The notes under the pieces: generated by a model
Database searches by the model: none
The model's input: only the letters and a program-made list of their open reading frames with translations
What the model was told of the DNA's origin: nothing
Translations under genes and position numbers: made by a program
NCBI GenBank assembly: GCA_016794785.1
Contig: JAEUHC010000014.1
Span: forward strand, 248,001 to 312,000
Direction of reading: 5' to 3'
Origin: Opitutaceae bacterium
GTDB lineage: Bacteria > Verrucomicrobiota > Verrucomicrobiia > Opitutales > Opitutaceae
DNA: 64,000 bases
Shown here: piece after piece, positions 1 to 8,365 of the stretch
How positions within the stretch are numbered: position 1 is the stretch's first letter
How the letters are laid out: each line of letters opens with the position of its first letter

Positions 1-568
1 GGCGCGGCGCGAGCATGAAGGCCCCGTTGATCGCGCCGACCTCATGCACGCCGTCGGCGGCGAGGTGCGTGAGGTTGTAGCCGGAAAAAAGCGCCGTCCG
101 CGGAAACGCCGCCGCCAGCCCGCTCGCGCGGCAGAAGCCATCCCACAGCGTCGGAATCGAGCGGCGGCAGGCGAGGTCCATCGCTCCATCAGCCAGCTCG
201 AGCCGCGGCGAGATGAGGCCGATGCGCGGATCGGCGCGGAGCTGCGCGAGGCAGTGCGCGAGCGCGGCGGCGTTGCTTACGGTGTCGGGATTCAGGAAGA
301 GCACGAACTCGCCGCGCGTCCGCGCATAGCCGCGGTTGTTGGCACGCCCGAAGCCGAGGTTCTCCGGCGCGGGCACGTAGTCCACGTGGGGAAAATCCCG
401 CCGCACGATCTCGCCGGCGCCGGCGCCGGGCGAGTTGTCCACCACCACAATCTCAACGGTCCGGCCCTCGAGCGTGCGCGGCAGCGAGGCGAGGCACGCG
501 CCGATCTCGTCGCGGGACTTGTAGGCGACGATGACGATCGAGAGCAGCGGCAACTCCGGCGTGGACAC
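1..568 (-). CDS. Glycosyltransferase family 2, rhamnosyltransferase-like (partial)
   Basis: The reverse-strand frame is open from a GTG at 566-568 to the window edge (about 189 codons), so the C-terminus is missing. The N-terminus reads as a GT-A fold: SIVIVAYKSRDEI near residue 10, VVVDNSPG around residue 38, ENLGFGRANNRG near residue 63 and the metal-binding FLNPDT near residue 82. The GFGRANNRG and NPDT pair is typical of WbbL-type rhamnosyltransferases acting on nucleotide-sugar donors at the cytoplasmic face. It diverges from the next glycosyltransferase with about 34 bases between starts. The family is clear; the sugar and acceptor are not. Confidence 0.85.
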   Translation of the reverse strand, partial: MSTPELPLLSIVIVAYKSRDEIGACLASLPRTLEGRTVEIVVVDNSPGAGAGEIVRRDFPHVDYVPAPENLGFGRANNRGYARTRGEFVLFLNPDTVSNAAALAHCLAQLRADPRIGLISPRLELADGAMDLACRRSIPTLWDGFCRASGLAAAFPRTALFSGYNLTHLAADGVHEVGAINGAFMLAPR

Positions 569-602
569 GCCCCGACCGTGCGAAATGCTTTTTTGAAACG
601 CA

Positions 603-1349
603 ATGTCCCACGCGCCGAACCTCAGCGTCATCGTCGCCTGCAAAAACCCCGGCACGCGGCTGCACGCCGCTCTCGCGAGCGTGTGGGCACAGCGCGACGC
701 CGCGCTTGAGCTGATCGCGGTCGATGGCGGCTCGACCGATGGCACGCAAGCGTGGCTCGATGCACGACGCGCCCAGATCGCCACGCTCATCGCGGAACCC
801 GATCGCGGCGTTTACGATGCGATGAACAAGGGCGTGGCCGCCGCGCGCGGGGAGTGGCTCTGTTTCCTCGGGGCCGACGACCGCTTCGCGGACGACAATG
901 CCGCAGCATCTGCCCACGCCCACGCGCGCGACGCCGCGGCGGGCGTGGTGGCCGGCGAGGCGGCGTTTGCCGACGGCCGGATTTATCGGTTCGACACCGC
1001 GGCCAATCCGTTCGCGCGGAATTTCGTGCATCACCAGGCGGCGCTCTACCGGCGCGAACTCTTCGCGGCACACGGCGCATTCGACGCCTCTCTCGCCGTG
1101 ATGGCTGACTATGATTTCAACCTGCGGCTCCGCCAGCGGGGCGTGCGCTTCGCGCCGATGCCAGTGCGCCTCGCGATCTGCGGGACCGGCGGCCTGAGCG
1201 ACCGCGGCGCGTGGCGCGGCTACCGCGAGGAGATCACGGTGCGGCACCGGCACTATCCCGCGTGGCGCTGTCTCGGGTGGGACGCGCTGTCCGTCGTCCG
1301 CTGGGCGCGCAAAAAAATGCTCCGCAGCTTCTCCCGATCTCATGGCTGA
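603..1349 (+). CDS. Glycosyltransferase family 2
   Basis: A 248-residue GT-A glycosyltransferase. LSVIVACKNPG opens the fold, AVDGGSTDGT (about residues 39-48) is the nucleotide-binding segment, and DRGVYDAMNKG plus FLGADD supply the donor and metal site. This arrangement (DRGIYDAMNKG, GADD) is characteristic of WcaA/colanic-acid-type GT2 enzymes of polysaccharide assembly. No membrane segment is seen, so it is a soluble cytoplasmic enzyme. The stop overlaps the downstream FkbM methyltransferase start by 8 bases, so both are probably co-translated. Donor and linkage cannot be read from sequence. Confidence 0.88.
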   Translation: MSHAPNLSVIVACKNPGTRLHAALASVWAQRDAALELIAVDGGSTDGTQAWLDARRAQIATLIAEPDRGVYDAMNKGVAAARGEWLCFLGADDRFADDNAAASAHAHARDAAAGVVAGEAAFADGRIYRFDTAANPFARNFVHHQAALYRRELFAAHGAFDASLAVMADYDFNLRLRQRGVRFAPMPVRLAICGTGGLSDRGAWRGYREEITVRHRHYPAWRCLGWDALSVVRWARKKMLRSFSRSHG

Positions 1350-2076
1350 ATCTTTGCGACAGAAACTCCAGCGCGTCGCCAACCACGCGCTTCACCCCCT
1401 CGGGCTGCATCTCGCCCGCGCCGATCGCGCGTTTGAGATGGAGGGCATGCTCGAGCGGGCCGCGGCCCGCGGCCCCGCCATCGCCACTTGGATCGACGTG
1501 GGCGCTTCAGACGGCATCTGGTCGCTGCGGGCGCGCCGACATTTCCCCCAGGCCAATTTCTTGCTCTTCGAGCCGCTCGCCGAACACGCGGCCGCCCTGC
1601 GGGCGCTGGAAACGAGCCGCGGTTTCGCGCACGTGGCCGCCGCCGCCGGCTCCGCTCCTGGCGAGATCGCCTTCGCGATTGATCCGCTGCTCGACGGCAG
1701 CGGTGTCGCCGCGCCCGGCGCAACGGACACCCGCACCGTGCCCATGGAGACCATCGACCGCGTCGTGCGGGAACGAAAGCTCCCGGGGCCGTTTGGCGTG
1801 AAGCTCGACACCCACGGCTTCGAGCTGCCCGTGCTGGCCGGCGCGGCGCACACGTTGAAAAGCACCGCCCTGCTCGTGATCGAGGCCTATAATTTCCCCC
1901 TCACGCCGGACAGCCTGCGTTTCCACGAACTCTGCGCGTCGCTCGAAGCGCGCGGCTTTCGCTGCGTGGACCTCGCCGACCCGATGCGCCGCCCGCGCGA
2001 CGGCGCGCTCTGGCAGATGGACCTCGCGTTCGCGCGGGCGGACCATCCGGCGTTTGCGACCAGCACCTACGGTTAG
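1342..2076 (+). CDS. FkbM family methyltransferase
   Basis: A 244-residue SAM-dependent methyltransferase. WIDVGASDGIWSL (about residues 50-62) is motif I of the Rossmann fold, LLFEPL follows as the acidic strand-2 motif, and KLDTHGFELPVL is the conserved FkbM segment (usually KxDxxGxE). FkbM enzymes O-methylate sugars or polyketides; next to glycosyltransferases the likely target is a sugar of the surface polysaccharide. The start overlaps the preceding gene by 8 bases. The TAG stop (2074-2076) interlocks with the stop of the convergent gene in the sequence TTAG. Confidence 0.85.
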   Translation: MAESLRQKLQRVANHALHPLGLHLARADRAFEMEGMLERAAARGPAIATWIDVGASDGIWSLRARRHFPQANFLLFEPLAEHAAALRALETSRGFAHVAAAAGSAPGEIAFAIDPLLDGSGVAAPGATDTRTVPMETIDRVVRERKLPGPFGVKLDTHGFELPVLAGAAHTLKSTALLVIEAYNFPLTPDSLRFHELCASLEARGFRCVDLADPMRRPRDGALWQMDLAFARADHPAFATSTYG

Positions 2077-2885
2077 CCGCCCCGCGCCAGCAGCTCGTCG
2101 AACGTCACGAAACCATGCCGCGCGATGCGCTCGGCGTAGAGGGCGAGATTGGCCCAGCGAAAGCGTCGCCGCGCTCGACGCAGTTCCGCGGCCGGCAACG
2201 TTGCGAGCAGCCCGAGCTTTTCATCCACGCGTGATCGCTCCGCGATCATGGCGGCGCGGTTTTTCGTCGCCTGCCCCGGCCGCAGCCGAAAAGCCGCCGC
2301 CGCCCTCCGCGTGGCACAGGCAAACGGAATTCCCCGCAGGCACGCGCGCGCGAGAAACTCGGAATCGCCACAGAATCGGAAATCCGGATCAAACGCGCCG
2401 ATCGTCTCAACCACCGCGCGCGTCACGATCGTGCCGTGCTGATAGATGGGCTCGAGCCGCTGGGCGTAGAGCGCGCGGTTCAACTCCGGCGCGGGCGAGA
2501 TCGGAATCGCGCCGAGCCGGCGGCCGCGCGCATCAATGAGTCGCACGCCCCCATACGCGATCAGCGGCCGGCCGGCCGCCACGGCCGCTTCGGCAGCCTG
2601 CCGCACCGTGGAAAAATTCGGCAGCAGCACATCATCGTCGTTGAGATAGGCGAAGGCCTCCCACCGCTCCGCCGCCGCGAGGCCCGCGTTGATCGCGGCA
2701 TACATGCCGCCGCCAGCCTCAGGCACGACCCGCACCGTCGGGAAACGCGCCGCCAGCGCGGCAACAACCCCGGCCGGGGCGACCAGCACATGGGCGGCCC
2801 GCGGGGCGTGCGTCGCCACACTCGCGACGGTCTCCTCGAGCCAGGGCGATTCACCGAGCGTGGGAGTGACGACGAGGAGTTTCAT
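2073..2885 (-). CDS. Glycosyltransferase family 2 (WcaA-like)
   Basis: A 270-residue GT2. Start ATG at 2883-2885 gives the canonical opening MKLLVVTPTLGESPWLEET; the frame is open further upstream but that lies inside the preceding gene. GGGMYAAINAG (about residues 63-73) and AYLNDDDVLLP carry the donor and metal site, and FDPDFRFCGDSEFLARA is the acceptor-side acidic motif common in this subgroup. It is the last gene of the minus-strand polysaccharide operon and overlaps the previous gene by 4 bases (ATGA), indicating translational coupling. Substrate unknown. Confidence 0.86.
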   Translation of the reverse strand: MKLLVVTPTLGESPWLEETVASVATHAPRAAHVLVAPAGVVAALAARFPTVRVVPEAGGGMYAAINAGLAAAERWEAFAYLNDDDVLLPNFSTVRQAAEAAVAAGRPLIAYGGVRLIDARGRRLGAIPISPAPELNRALYAQRLEPIYQHGTIVTRAVVETIGAFDPDFRFCGDSEFLARACLRGIPFACATRRAAAAFRLRPGQATKNRAAMIAERSRVDEKLGLLATLPAAELRRARRRFRWANLALYAERIARHGFVTFDELLARGG

Positions 2886-3937
2886 CTTTCGCCTCTCCGC
2901 CAGCGCCGATACCAACCCAGCGCGCGACCCGAGAAACGCCCGAGGCCGCAGCGTCCCGCGATCCATTGCGCACCGCAGCGCCACCAGAACTGGCCCCAGA
3001 AAATCCGCAGCAGCGCGAGATGCCACGGGCCAAGCGACGCCCGCCAGCCCCGCCGCGTGATCGCAAAACCCGGGAGCCGCGCGCGAATCTCCGCCTCCGC
3101 GCTTTCGAGCGCCGCCCAATATTCCCCGTAGAGCCGCGAGCGCAGGCGGCGCGGCATGATCCCGTATTCGAGCTGACCGGAATCGAACCACGCGGCGCTG
3201 ATGCGCTTGAACTGGGCGAAATGAAACACGACGAGCGGCGCCTCGTCCACGCGCACGCCGCCCTCCGCGTCGATGGCGAAATGATGCCGCGCCCAGTTCC
3301 ACGGCGCGGTGTTGATGCCCGGGTGCGCGCACTCCGCCACGCCGCCGAATCGCGCGGGCCATTCATCCAGATACTTCTGATCACCAAAGCATGCGCCGTC
3401 GCCCGTCATCGCCGTCGAGGCGAGGCACTGCTCACGCCACCAGTCGAGGCACGCGCGCCCCGCGGCATCGCGGCGGAACGCGACGACGCCCACATTAAAC
3501 CGCCCGTAACGCGCGGAGTCGTCGTGCCACGGGGGATAGCGATGCGGCGTGACGAGCACGGAGTGGCCGCCCAGTTCCCGCCAGATCGGCGCCGCGTCGG
3601 AGAAAAAAAACAAATCGGCGTCGAGATAAGCGAGCCGCTGGATTTTGTGGTCGGCCTCGAGGAGGTGCCGCACGAGACAGGGCGTGAGTGCGAAGATGAA
3701 TTCCGTCCGCGAGCGCGAAGCCTGAACCTTCGCCAACTCCGGATCGGCCGCGAGCAGATCGCGCAGCGCGACCACCGCGAGCCGCTCGCCGCCGATCGCG
3801 CGCAGCACCTGGGCGGTCTCGTCATCCAGCGCCAGCACCGTGAGCCGCGCCTCCGCATCGCGCGCCGCGAGCGACCGCCACAGCGCCAAACCTTGCGCGA
3901 GGTAGCCGCGATCGTGGTAGGTGCAGTAGTGATTCAC
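2882..3937 (-). CDS. Nucleotide-diphospho-sugar transferase (GT8-like, DXD type)
   Basis: A 351-residue protein starting with GTG. It opens with NHYCTYHDRGYLAQGLALWRS, the usual start of GT8-like bacterial proteins, and carries the metal-binding DAD at residues 106-108 in YLDADLFFF. Further support is RFNVGVVAFRRD, and GDQKYLDEWPARF near residue 197, where GT8 enzymes read the acceptor. A hydrophobic, Trp-rich C-terminus may contact the membrane. It sits between a methyltransferase and a GT2, overlapping each by 4 bases. It probably transfers a hexose, but the specificity is not visible. Confidence 0.78.
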   Translation of the reverse strand: MNHYCTYHDRGYLAQGLALWRSLAARDAEARLTVLALDDETAQVLRAIGGERLAVVALRDLLAADPELAKVQASRSRTEFIFALTPCLVRHLLEADHKIQRLAYLDADLFFFSDAAPIWRELGGHSVLVTPHRYPPWHDDSARYGRFNVGVVAFRRDAAGRACLDWWREQCLASTAMTGDGACFGDQKYLDEWPARFGGVAECAHPGINTAPWNWARHHFAIDAEGGVRVDEAPLVVFHFAQFKRISAAWFDSGQLEYGIMPRRLRSRLYGEYWAALESAEAEIRARLPGFAITRRGWRASLGPWHLALLRIFWGQFWWRCGAQWIAGRCGLGRFSGRALGWYRRWRRGER

Positions 3938-4656
3938 GCTTTGCGGGCGAGCACGACGTTATCGAGGTAAAAGTCCTCGCTGCGCGGCGTAACCAGCCGC
4001 ACTGCCGCACCGATCAGGTTGATCGGCGCAATCAAGAGAAGCTGCGTCCCAAGGTTCACCCATTTGCTGCGGGTTTGCACCACCTTGAAGAGCCAGGCGC
4101 TCGCGAGCTGCGCCACCGCGCGGAAGTCCGCCATGCTTTTCCGCTGTTCGATGATCGTGAAGCCGTTTCGCTCGAGCAGAGCGCGCAAGCCAAACGACGA
4201 GTAGCGCCCGAAGTCGTGCGGTTGCTCGTGCTCATCCCAGAGGAATGGCACCGCAAGGAGCAGGGTGCCGCCAGGCCGGAGCACACGGCGAATCTCGCCA
4301 AGGAATTTATCCGGGGTGAACACATGCTCAAGCACCTGCGAGCAGAGCACGGCGTCGAAGGCTGCATCGGGCAGAGGAAACGCGCCGCCGTCGTAAAAGA
4401 CATCCGCCGCTCCGACGCGGCGCGTGAAAGCGTTGTCGATGTCCAGACCCGTGTAGCGCGCGGCGGGCACCAAGGCGCGATAGGGCTTGTTGCCGCAGCC
4501 GACATCTAGGACCTCGCCGGTCAGGGCCGGGAAGTGGCGCTGGAGTTCGTCGAGCAGCCCCCGCCGGGCAAACCAGAACGGGTTGATCACCAGGCCGAGC
4601 CAGGTTGGCAGATATTGCTCGCGCCACCAACGGGCGCGCAGGCGCGCGACGCTCAT
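3934..4656 (-). CDS. Class I SAM-dependent methyltransferase
   Basis: A 240-residue methyltransferase. Motif I is VLDVGCGNKPYR (about residues 49-60), motif II is YTGLDID, and VLCSQVLEHVFTPDKFLGEI with RRVLRPGG are post-I motifs of the UbiE/Methyltransf_11 kind. A hydrophobic stretch close to the C-terminus (LLLIAPINLIGAAVRL) suggests membrane contact. The chosen ATG (4654-4656) has a good purine-rich ribosome site, GGAAAGGA, eight bases upstream, which is rare in this window. It overlaps the previous gene by ATGA. Likely modifies a glycan or lipid-linked sugar. Confidence 0.83.
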   Translation of the reverse strand: MSVARLRARWWREQYLPTWLGLVINPFWFARRGLLDELQRHFPALTGEVLDVGCGNKPYRALVPAARYTGLDIDNAFTRRVGAADVFYDGGAFPLPDAAFDAVLCSQVLEHVFTPDKFLGEIRRVLRPGGTLLLAVPFLWDEHEQPHDFGRYSSFGLRALLERNGFTIIEQRKSMADFRAVAQLASAWLFKVVQTRSKWVNLGTQLLLIAPINLIGAAVRLVTPRSEDFYLDNVVLARKA

Positions 4657-5453
4657 GGCGTTTTCCTTTCCAGCAAAAAACCGCGGTGCGTGGCGTCGAT
4701 GTCGGATTCGTCCTCGGCCGTCCACTCGTCGACGATGCGCCAGCGCGGCGCAAAGCCCACGATCAGCGACGTCCGGTCAAAAAACCAGCAGGGGTAGCTC
4801 GCCTCATAGATGGCTGGCGGCACTTGCTGCACCGTGAGCCGATCGCGCCCCCGTGTGATGAAGCCCGTGCGATCGATGATTACATGGCGGAACGGCCGGT
4901 CCAGGGCGCTGGCCAGCAGGGCGTGGGGATTCTCAAGATACGGAAGCACGCTGGAAAGCAGGAGCACATCGGGCCGCTCCGTCGCCCAGCACTCGTCGAG
5001 GCTGGCGAAGAAGCGTAGCGGTCCGGTCGCGAACTCCCTCTGCCCCGCCACGACGAGCGCCGGCTGTTCAATCACCGACCAGCGCACCTCCGCCAAGTCC
5101 GCGAGCCACGGGCGGTGCTGCCACCACGTGCTGCCAAGCGCGCCGCCAAAGTCGGCCACGCGCAGCCGCCCGCCGTTCGCAGCCGCGGCGTGGCGCAGGG
5201 CACGGAGCAGCGGGGCGTTGGCCGCCGGCTCGGTGAACAAAACCGTGTCGCGCTCCCACGCCGCGCGGCCATCGCGCACCGCGCGCGCGGCGGCGATCGT
5301 TTTTTCGGCGATGGCGGGATCGCCGTAGCCGCGCGAGGCGCGCTGCGCATCGGCCCATGAGGCGAAATCACCCTGGTAGATCGGTGGGCGCACGAGCCGG
5401 CGGAGCGCGCGGCGCAGCGGACGAGGGACAAGTTGGCGGAGCGCGGACTTCAT
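4653..5453 (-). CDS. Putative methyltransferase, TIGR04325 family
   Basis: A 266-residue protein. The N-terminal IYQGDFASWADAQRAS and the following GYGDPAIAEKTI segment match the conserved opening of TIGR04325 proteins, which are found almost only in polysaccharide and O-antigen loci. The SAM-fold motif is VADFGGALGSTWW near residue 108, with a lower-consensus Gly cluster than class I enzymes. LLSSVLPYLENPHALL replaces the usual post-I motif. Its start shares one base with the preceding stop (TGATG), so coupling is expected. The family is only computationally defined, so methyl transfer is an inference. Confidence 0.78.
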   Translation of the reverse strand: MKSALRQLVPRPLRRALRRLVRPPIYQGDFASWADAQRASRGYGDPAIAEKTIAAARAVRDGRAAWERDTVLFTEPAANAPLLRALRHAAAANGGRLRVADFGGALGSTWWQHRPWLADLAEVRWSVIEQPALVVAGQREFATGPLRFFASLDECWATERPDVLLLSSVLPYLENPHALLASALDRPFRHVIIDRTGFITRGRDRLTVQQVPPAIYEASYPCWFFDRTSLIVGFAPRWRIVDEWTAEDESDIDATHRGFLLERKTP

Positions 5454-6316
5454 CAGAGGCCGAGCAGCCGGCGCATGCGTGATCGCCACCCGGCGGGCGG
5501 ATTGGCCGCCCGCCAGAGTTCGCGGCATTGCGGGTGTTCGCGCGGCTCGGGCCACGCGGGGGGAATCGCCGGCGCGGGGCGCAGCGGCGGATTGGCCCAA
5601 GCCGTGGCGCTCGCGGCGTTGGTCGCCAGCGGATCGAAGCCGATGTGCTCGACCATCGACCACGGCGGACGCACACAAAGCCCGTTGTGCTGCATATGGT
5701 GGTAGAGCCAGCGCACCGCCCAGATGTTTTGCGCCTCCTCGCGCTCCGCCATGAGCGGCAGATCGCTGCCGTAAGCGACAGGATCGGCGACCGTCGCCAT
5801 TTTTTCCAAAGCCGTCTGATCGATCATCCCAAGCCAGGAGCGAGCCCAGGCACCCCACACCCAGCACTCGGCGCGACCGTCGAAATAGGGGCCTGCACCC
5901 GCGTCCGCCGGGGTCACGCGCGGGTGCGTCCACGCCGTGACGCTCATCACCCCTGGATCTCCGGCATACTGCCGCAAGGCGGCGCAGATCCATGCATAAG
6001 CGCCCGGCACCGCGATCAAATCATCCTCCCAAATGACGAACGCCGCATCCCGGGCCGCGACCTCGCTCACGCCGGAAAGCACGTTGCGGCCGAGACCGAG
6101 ATTCTGGCGGCGCTCGATCAGCCGCAGCTCGCACCAATCGACCTCGCGCAGCAGCGCGCGCACGGCGGCGACGCGCGGGGCGTCGGTTCCGCCTTTGGCG
6201 CCGTCCGCGAACGCGACGATCCGCGGCACGGCGTTCTCGCGCAGGCTAGCCAGTGTGCGCCCGAGATGATCGGGCCGCGCATAGGCGAAAAGCACGACAG
6301 GGATGGGCGCGTTCAT
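5453..6316 (-). CDS. GT-A glycosyltransferase, GNT-I/GT2-like
   Basis: A 287-residue glycosyltransferase. It begins PIPVVLFAYARPDHLGRTL and has ENLG-like RRQNLGLGRNV near residue 70, then FVIWEDDLIAVPGAYAWI, where EDD is the metal-binding acidic cluster. This layout (VxLFAYxRPDHL... EDDxxxxPxF) fits GT-A proteins related to GNT-I and bacterial sugar transferases rather than classical GT2. Aromatic residues follow (AECWVWGAWARSW). It is the third gene from the operon start region and lies 3 bases after the FkbM gene. Donor and acceptor unknown. Confidence 0.75.
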   Translation of the reverse strand: MNAPIPVVLFAYARPDHLGRTLASLRENAVPRIVAFADGAKGGTDAPRVAAVRALLREVDWCELRLIERRQNLGLGRNVLSGVSEVAARDAAFVIWEDDLIAVPGAYAWICAALRQYAGDPGVMSVTAWTHPRVTPADAGAGPYFDGRAECWVWGAWARSWLGMIDQTALEKMATVADPVAYGSDLPLMAEREEAQNIWAVRWLYHHMQHNGLCVRPPWSMVEHIGFDPLATNAASATAWANPPLRPAPAIPPAWPEPREHPQCRELWRAANPPAGWRSRMRRLLGL

Positions 6317-6319
6317 GCG

Positions 6320-7033
6320 TCAGCGCAGCGCGTAGAACAGATCGCGGTGCGTCCCCAGATCCGCGAGCACCTCCACGAGCCGGTAGCGCGGCTCCAGCAC
6401 GGCGCCAATCGCCGCCTCGTCGCGCGCCTCGACGCAGATGTGGCGCGGCGCGTGGCGGTCAAAATCGAGACCGCGCAGTGCTGCGGCCTCCCCGCCCTCG
6501 ATGTCGAGGCTGAGGAGATCAATTGGCTGCGCAAGGCGAGCCTCGTCGATCACGGCCGAGAGCGTGCGCGCGGGCACGCGCAGGGGCGCGCTGCGTGCCA
6601 GATGCTGCACCGCCAGGCCGGTCTCGACGTGCCGCAGCGTCGCGGCCTCGTCGCCGAGGGCGCCCGTCACCGTGGACATCAACCCCGCCACGTGGAGTTC
6701 GACCGTGGCTCCGGGGATGTCGTTCGCCACGAGCGCCGCCTCCACCACCGTCGCGCGACGATTCTTCCGGCAAGCCGCAGCGAGCGCGGGAACCGGCTCC
6801 ACCAACAAACCCTTCCAGCCGCACATGCGCTCGAAGTAGTAGGTGTTGCTCTGGTTCACGCCGTCGTTGGCCCCGGCCTCGATGAACACGCCCCCGTCGA
6901 AGTCGAGATGCCGCGCAATTTTCCGATCAAGATCGTTGAGCGCCATCCATGAATAGCGGCCGATGCCCAGCGCCTCGCACGCGATGCGACGGGCATGCAC
7001 GAGAGGTCGGCGAATCGCGGGATGGAGAGGCAT
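6320..7033 (-). CDS. FkbM family methyltransferase
   Basis: A 237-residue FkbM methyltransferase and the second one of the locus. FIEAGANDGVNQSNTYYFE (about residues 49-67) is motif I in the version often seen in capsule and LPS loci, LLVEPVPAL is motif II, and IDLLSLDIEGGEAAAL is the conserved FkbM acidic/Gly segment. The start ATG (7031-7033) overlaps the flippase stop in TGATG. An internal Met at residue 30 is possible but would place the fold close to the N-terminus. Probably methylates a repeat-unit sugar. Confidence 0.85.
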   Translation of the reverse strand: MPLHPAIRRPLVHARRIACEALGIGRYSWMALNDLDRKIARHLDFDGGVFIEAGANDGVNQSNTYYFERMCGWKGLLVEPVPALAAACRKNRRATVVEAALVANDIPGATVELHVAGLMSTVTGALGDEAATLRHVETGLAVQHLARSAPLRVPARTLSAVIDEARLAQPIDLLSLDIEGGEAAALRGLDFDRHAPRHICVEARDEAAIGAVLEPRYRLVEVLADLGTHRDLFYALR

Positions 7034-8346
7034 CAACGGCGGAGATAACGCCAGCCGCGCAGCGGAATCAAGAGAGCCCGCGTCTGCATCGCGGCCGTCA
7101 CGCGAACCCGCGGATGCAGATACGAGGCCGCCCACGCCGCCAGCCCGTAGGATATCACGGTGGCATACGCCGCCCCAAGGCCGCCCCATCGCGGAATGAA
7201 CGCGAGATTCAGGAGCACATTCGCCAATGCGCCGATGAGCGTCGCAACGAGATAGAACCGTTGCAGCCCTTCGTTGACGAGCCATTGCCCGCGCGCGACG
7301 CCAAGGAAGACGAAGATGCTCGACCAGATGTGCACCGCGAGGATCGGGCCGGACGCGACGAACGCCTCGCCATAGGCCAGCCGCACGATCCACGGCGCGC
7401 AGAGGGCCACCGGCACCGAAAGGGCATAAGCGGCGGCCGCACTCAAATCGTAATACTGCTGCTGCCGCCGCGCATACTCGCCCGCGCCGCTCGCCCGCGC
7501 TTGCAGCAAACCGGGCAGCACACTCGCAGCAAGCGCCGAGGGGAGAAAATACCACACCTCACTCAGCCGCGCCGCCGCCGCATAGACACCTACGTCCGCC
7601 GGTCCGGTCATCTGGCGCAGCATCACCTCGTCGATCTTCATGTAGACGAGAATCGCCAGGCCGGCGAACATCAGCGGCCAGGCCTCGGCCAGCAGCCCCT
7701 GCATCCGCGCGCGCCGTGCGCCCAGGAACGATCCCGGCAGGCCGCCCCGCCGCGCCAGCACCCACAGGCCCACCGCGCCGAGAATCATCTCGACTACGAG
7801 CACCCACGCAAACGCGGCGATCTCCGCGCCGCTCATCACGAGCCAGACGCGCAGACCCGACGCGCAGGCAAGCGCGACCAGTTGGACGGCAACGGCCTGT
7901 TTCGCGCGCAGATGCGCCTGCAGCCAGAGGTCTGGCAAAAACAACGCGGGCTGAAAAAGCAGGAGGCCAAGAATCCTGAACACCTGCGCCTCCTCAGCCG
8001 TGAAACCCGCCCCCCACCCGGTGGCCAGCCACACTGCCATGAACCCCAGCACGCCACCCGCCGCCCGCAAAGCCAGTGCGCTCGCAATCAGCTCGGCCGT
8101 GGCGTGCGGTGCCTTGATTAGCTCGCGCTTCACGATGGCATCGAGCCCCAGGGCGGGCACAAATCCGAGCAGCGTCACAAGCGCCAGACAGTAGCTGAAA
8201 GTGCCAAGCCTCACCGGCCCGAGGTAGCGCGCCACCACGAAACCGACGATCGCTCCGAGCGCGAAACGCAGCGCGCGCTCGAGCATGAGCCACCCGAAAT
8301 TGGCCGCCGCCCGCTGCAATCCCGGCTTTGCCAACGCATCCGCCAT
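7033..8346 (-). CDS. Wzx-type polysaccharide flippase
   Basis: About 437 residues and strongly hydrophobic, with roughly 12-14 predicted helices. It opens with NFGWLMLERALRFALGAIVG and later has ARYLGPVRLGTFSY, the classical Wzx/RfbX signature (ARYLGPxxFGxxSY). Members flip undecaprenyl-linked oligosaccharide repeat units across the inner membrane. It is the first gene of the minus-strand operon. Start choice is uncertain: ATG codons at 8346, 8355 and 8367 and a GTG at 8400 are all in frame. The 8367 start would overlap the divergent gene, so 8346 is preferred. Confidence 0.85.
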   Translation of the reverse strand: MADALAKPGLQRAAANFGWLMLERALRFALGAIVGFVVARYLGPVRLGTFSYCLALVTLLGFVPALGLDAIVKRELIKAPHATAELIASALALRAAGGVLGFMAVWLATGWGAGFTAEEAQVFRILGLLLFQPALFLPDLWLQAHLRAKQAVAVQLVALACASGLRVWLVMSGAEIAAFAWVLVVEMILGAVGLWVLARRGGLPGSFLGARRARMQGLLAEAWPLMFAGLAILVYMKIDEVMLRQMTGPADVGVYAAAARLSEVWYFLPSALAASVLPGLLQARASGAGEYARRQQQYYDLSAAAAYALSVPVALCAPWIVRLAYGEAFVASGPILAVHIWSSIFVFLGVARGQWLVNEGLQRFYLVATLIGALANVLLNLAFIPRWGGLGAAYATVISYGLAAWAASYLHPRVRVTAAMQTRALLIPLRGWRYLRR

Positions 8347-8365
8347 CTGCTGCATTCGGCGGACC

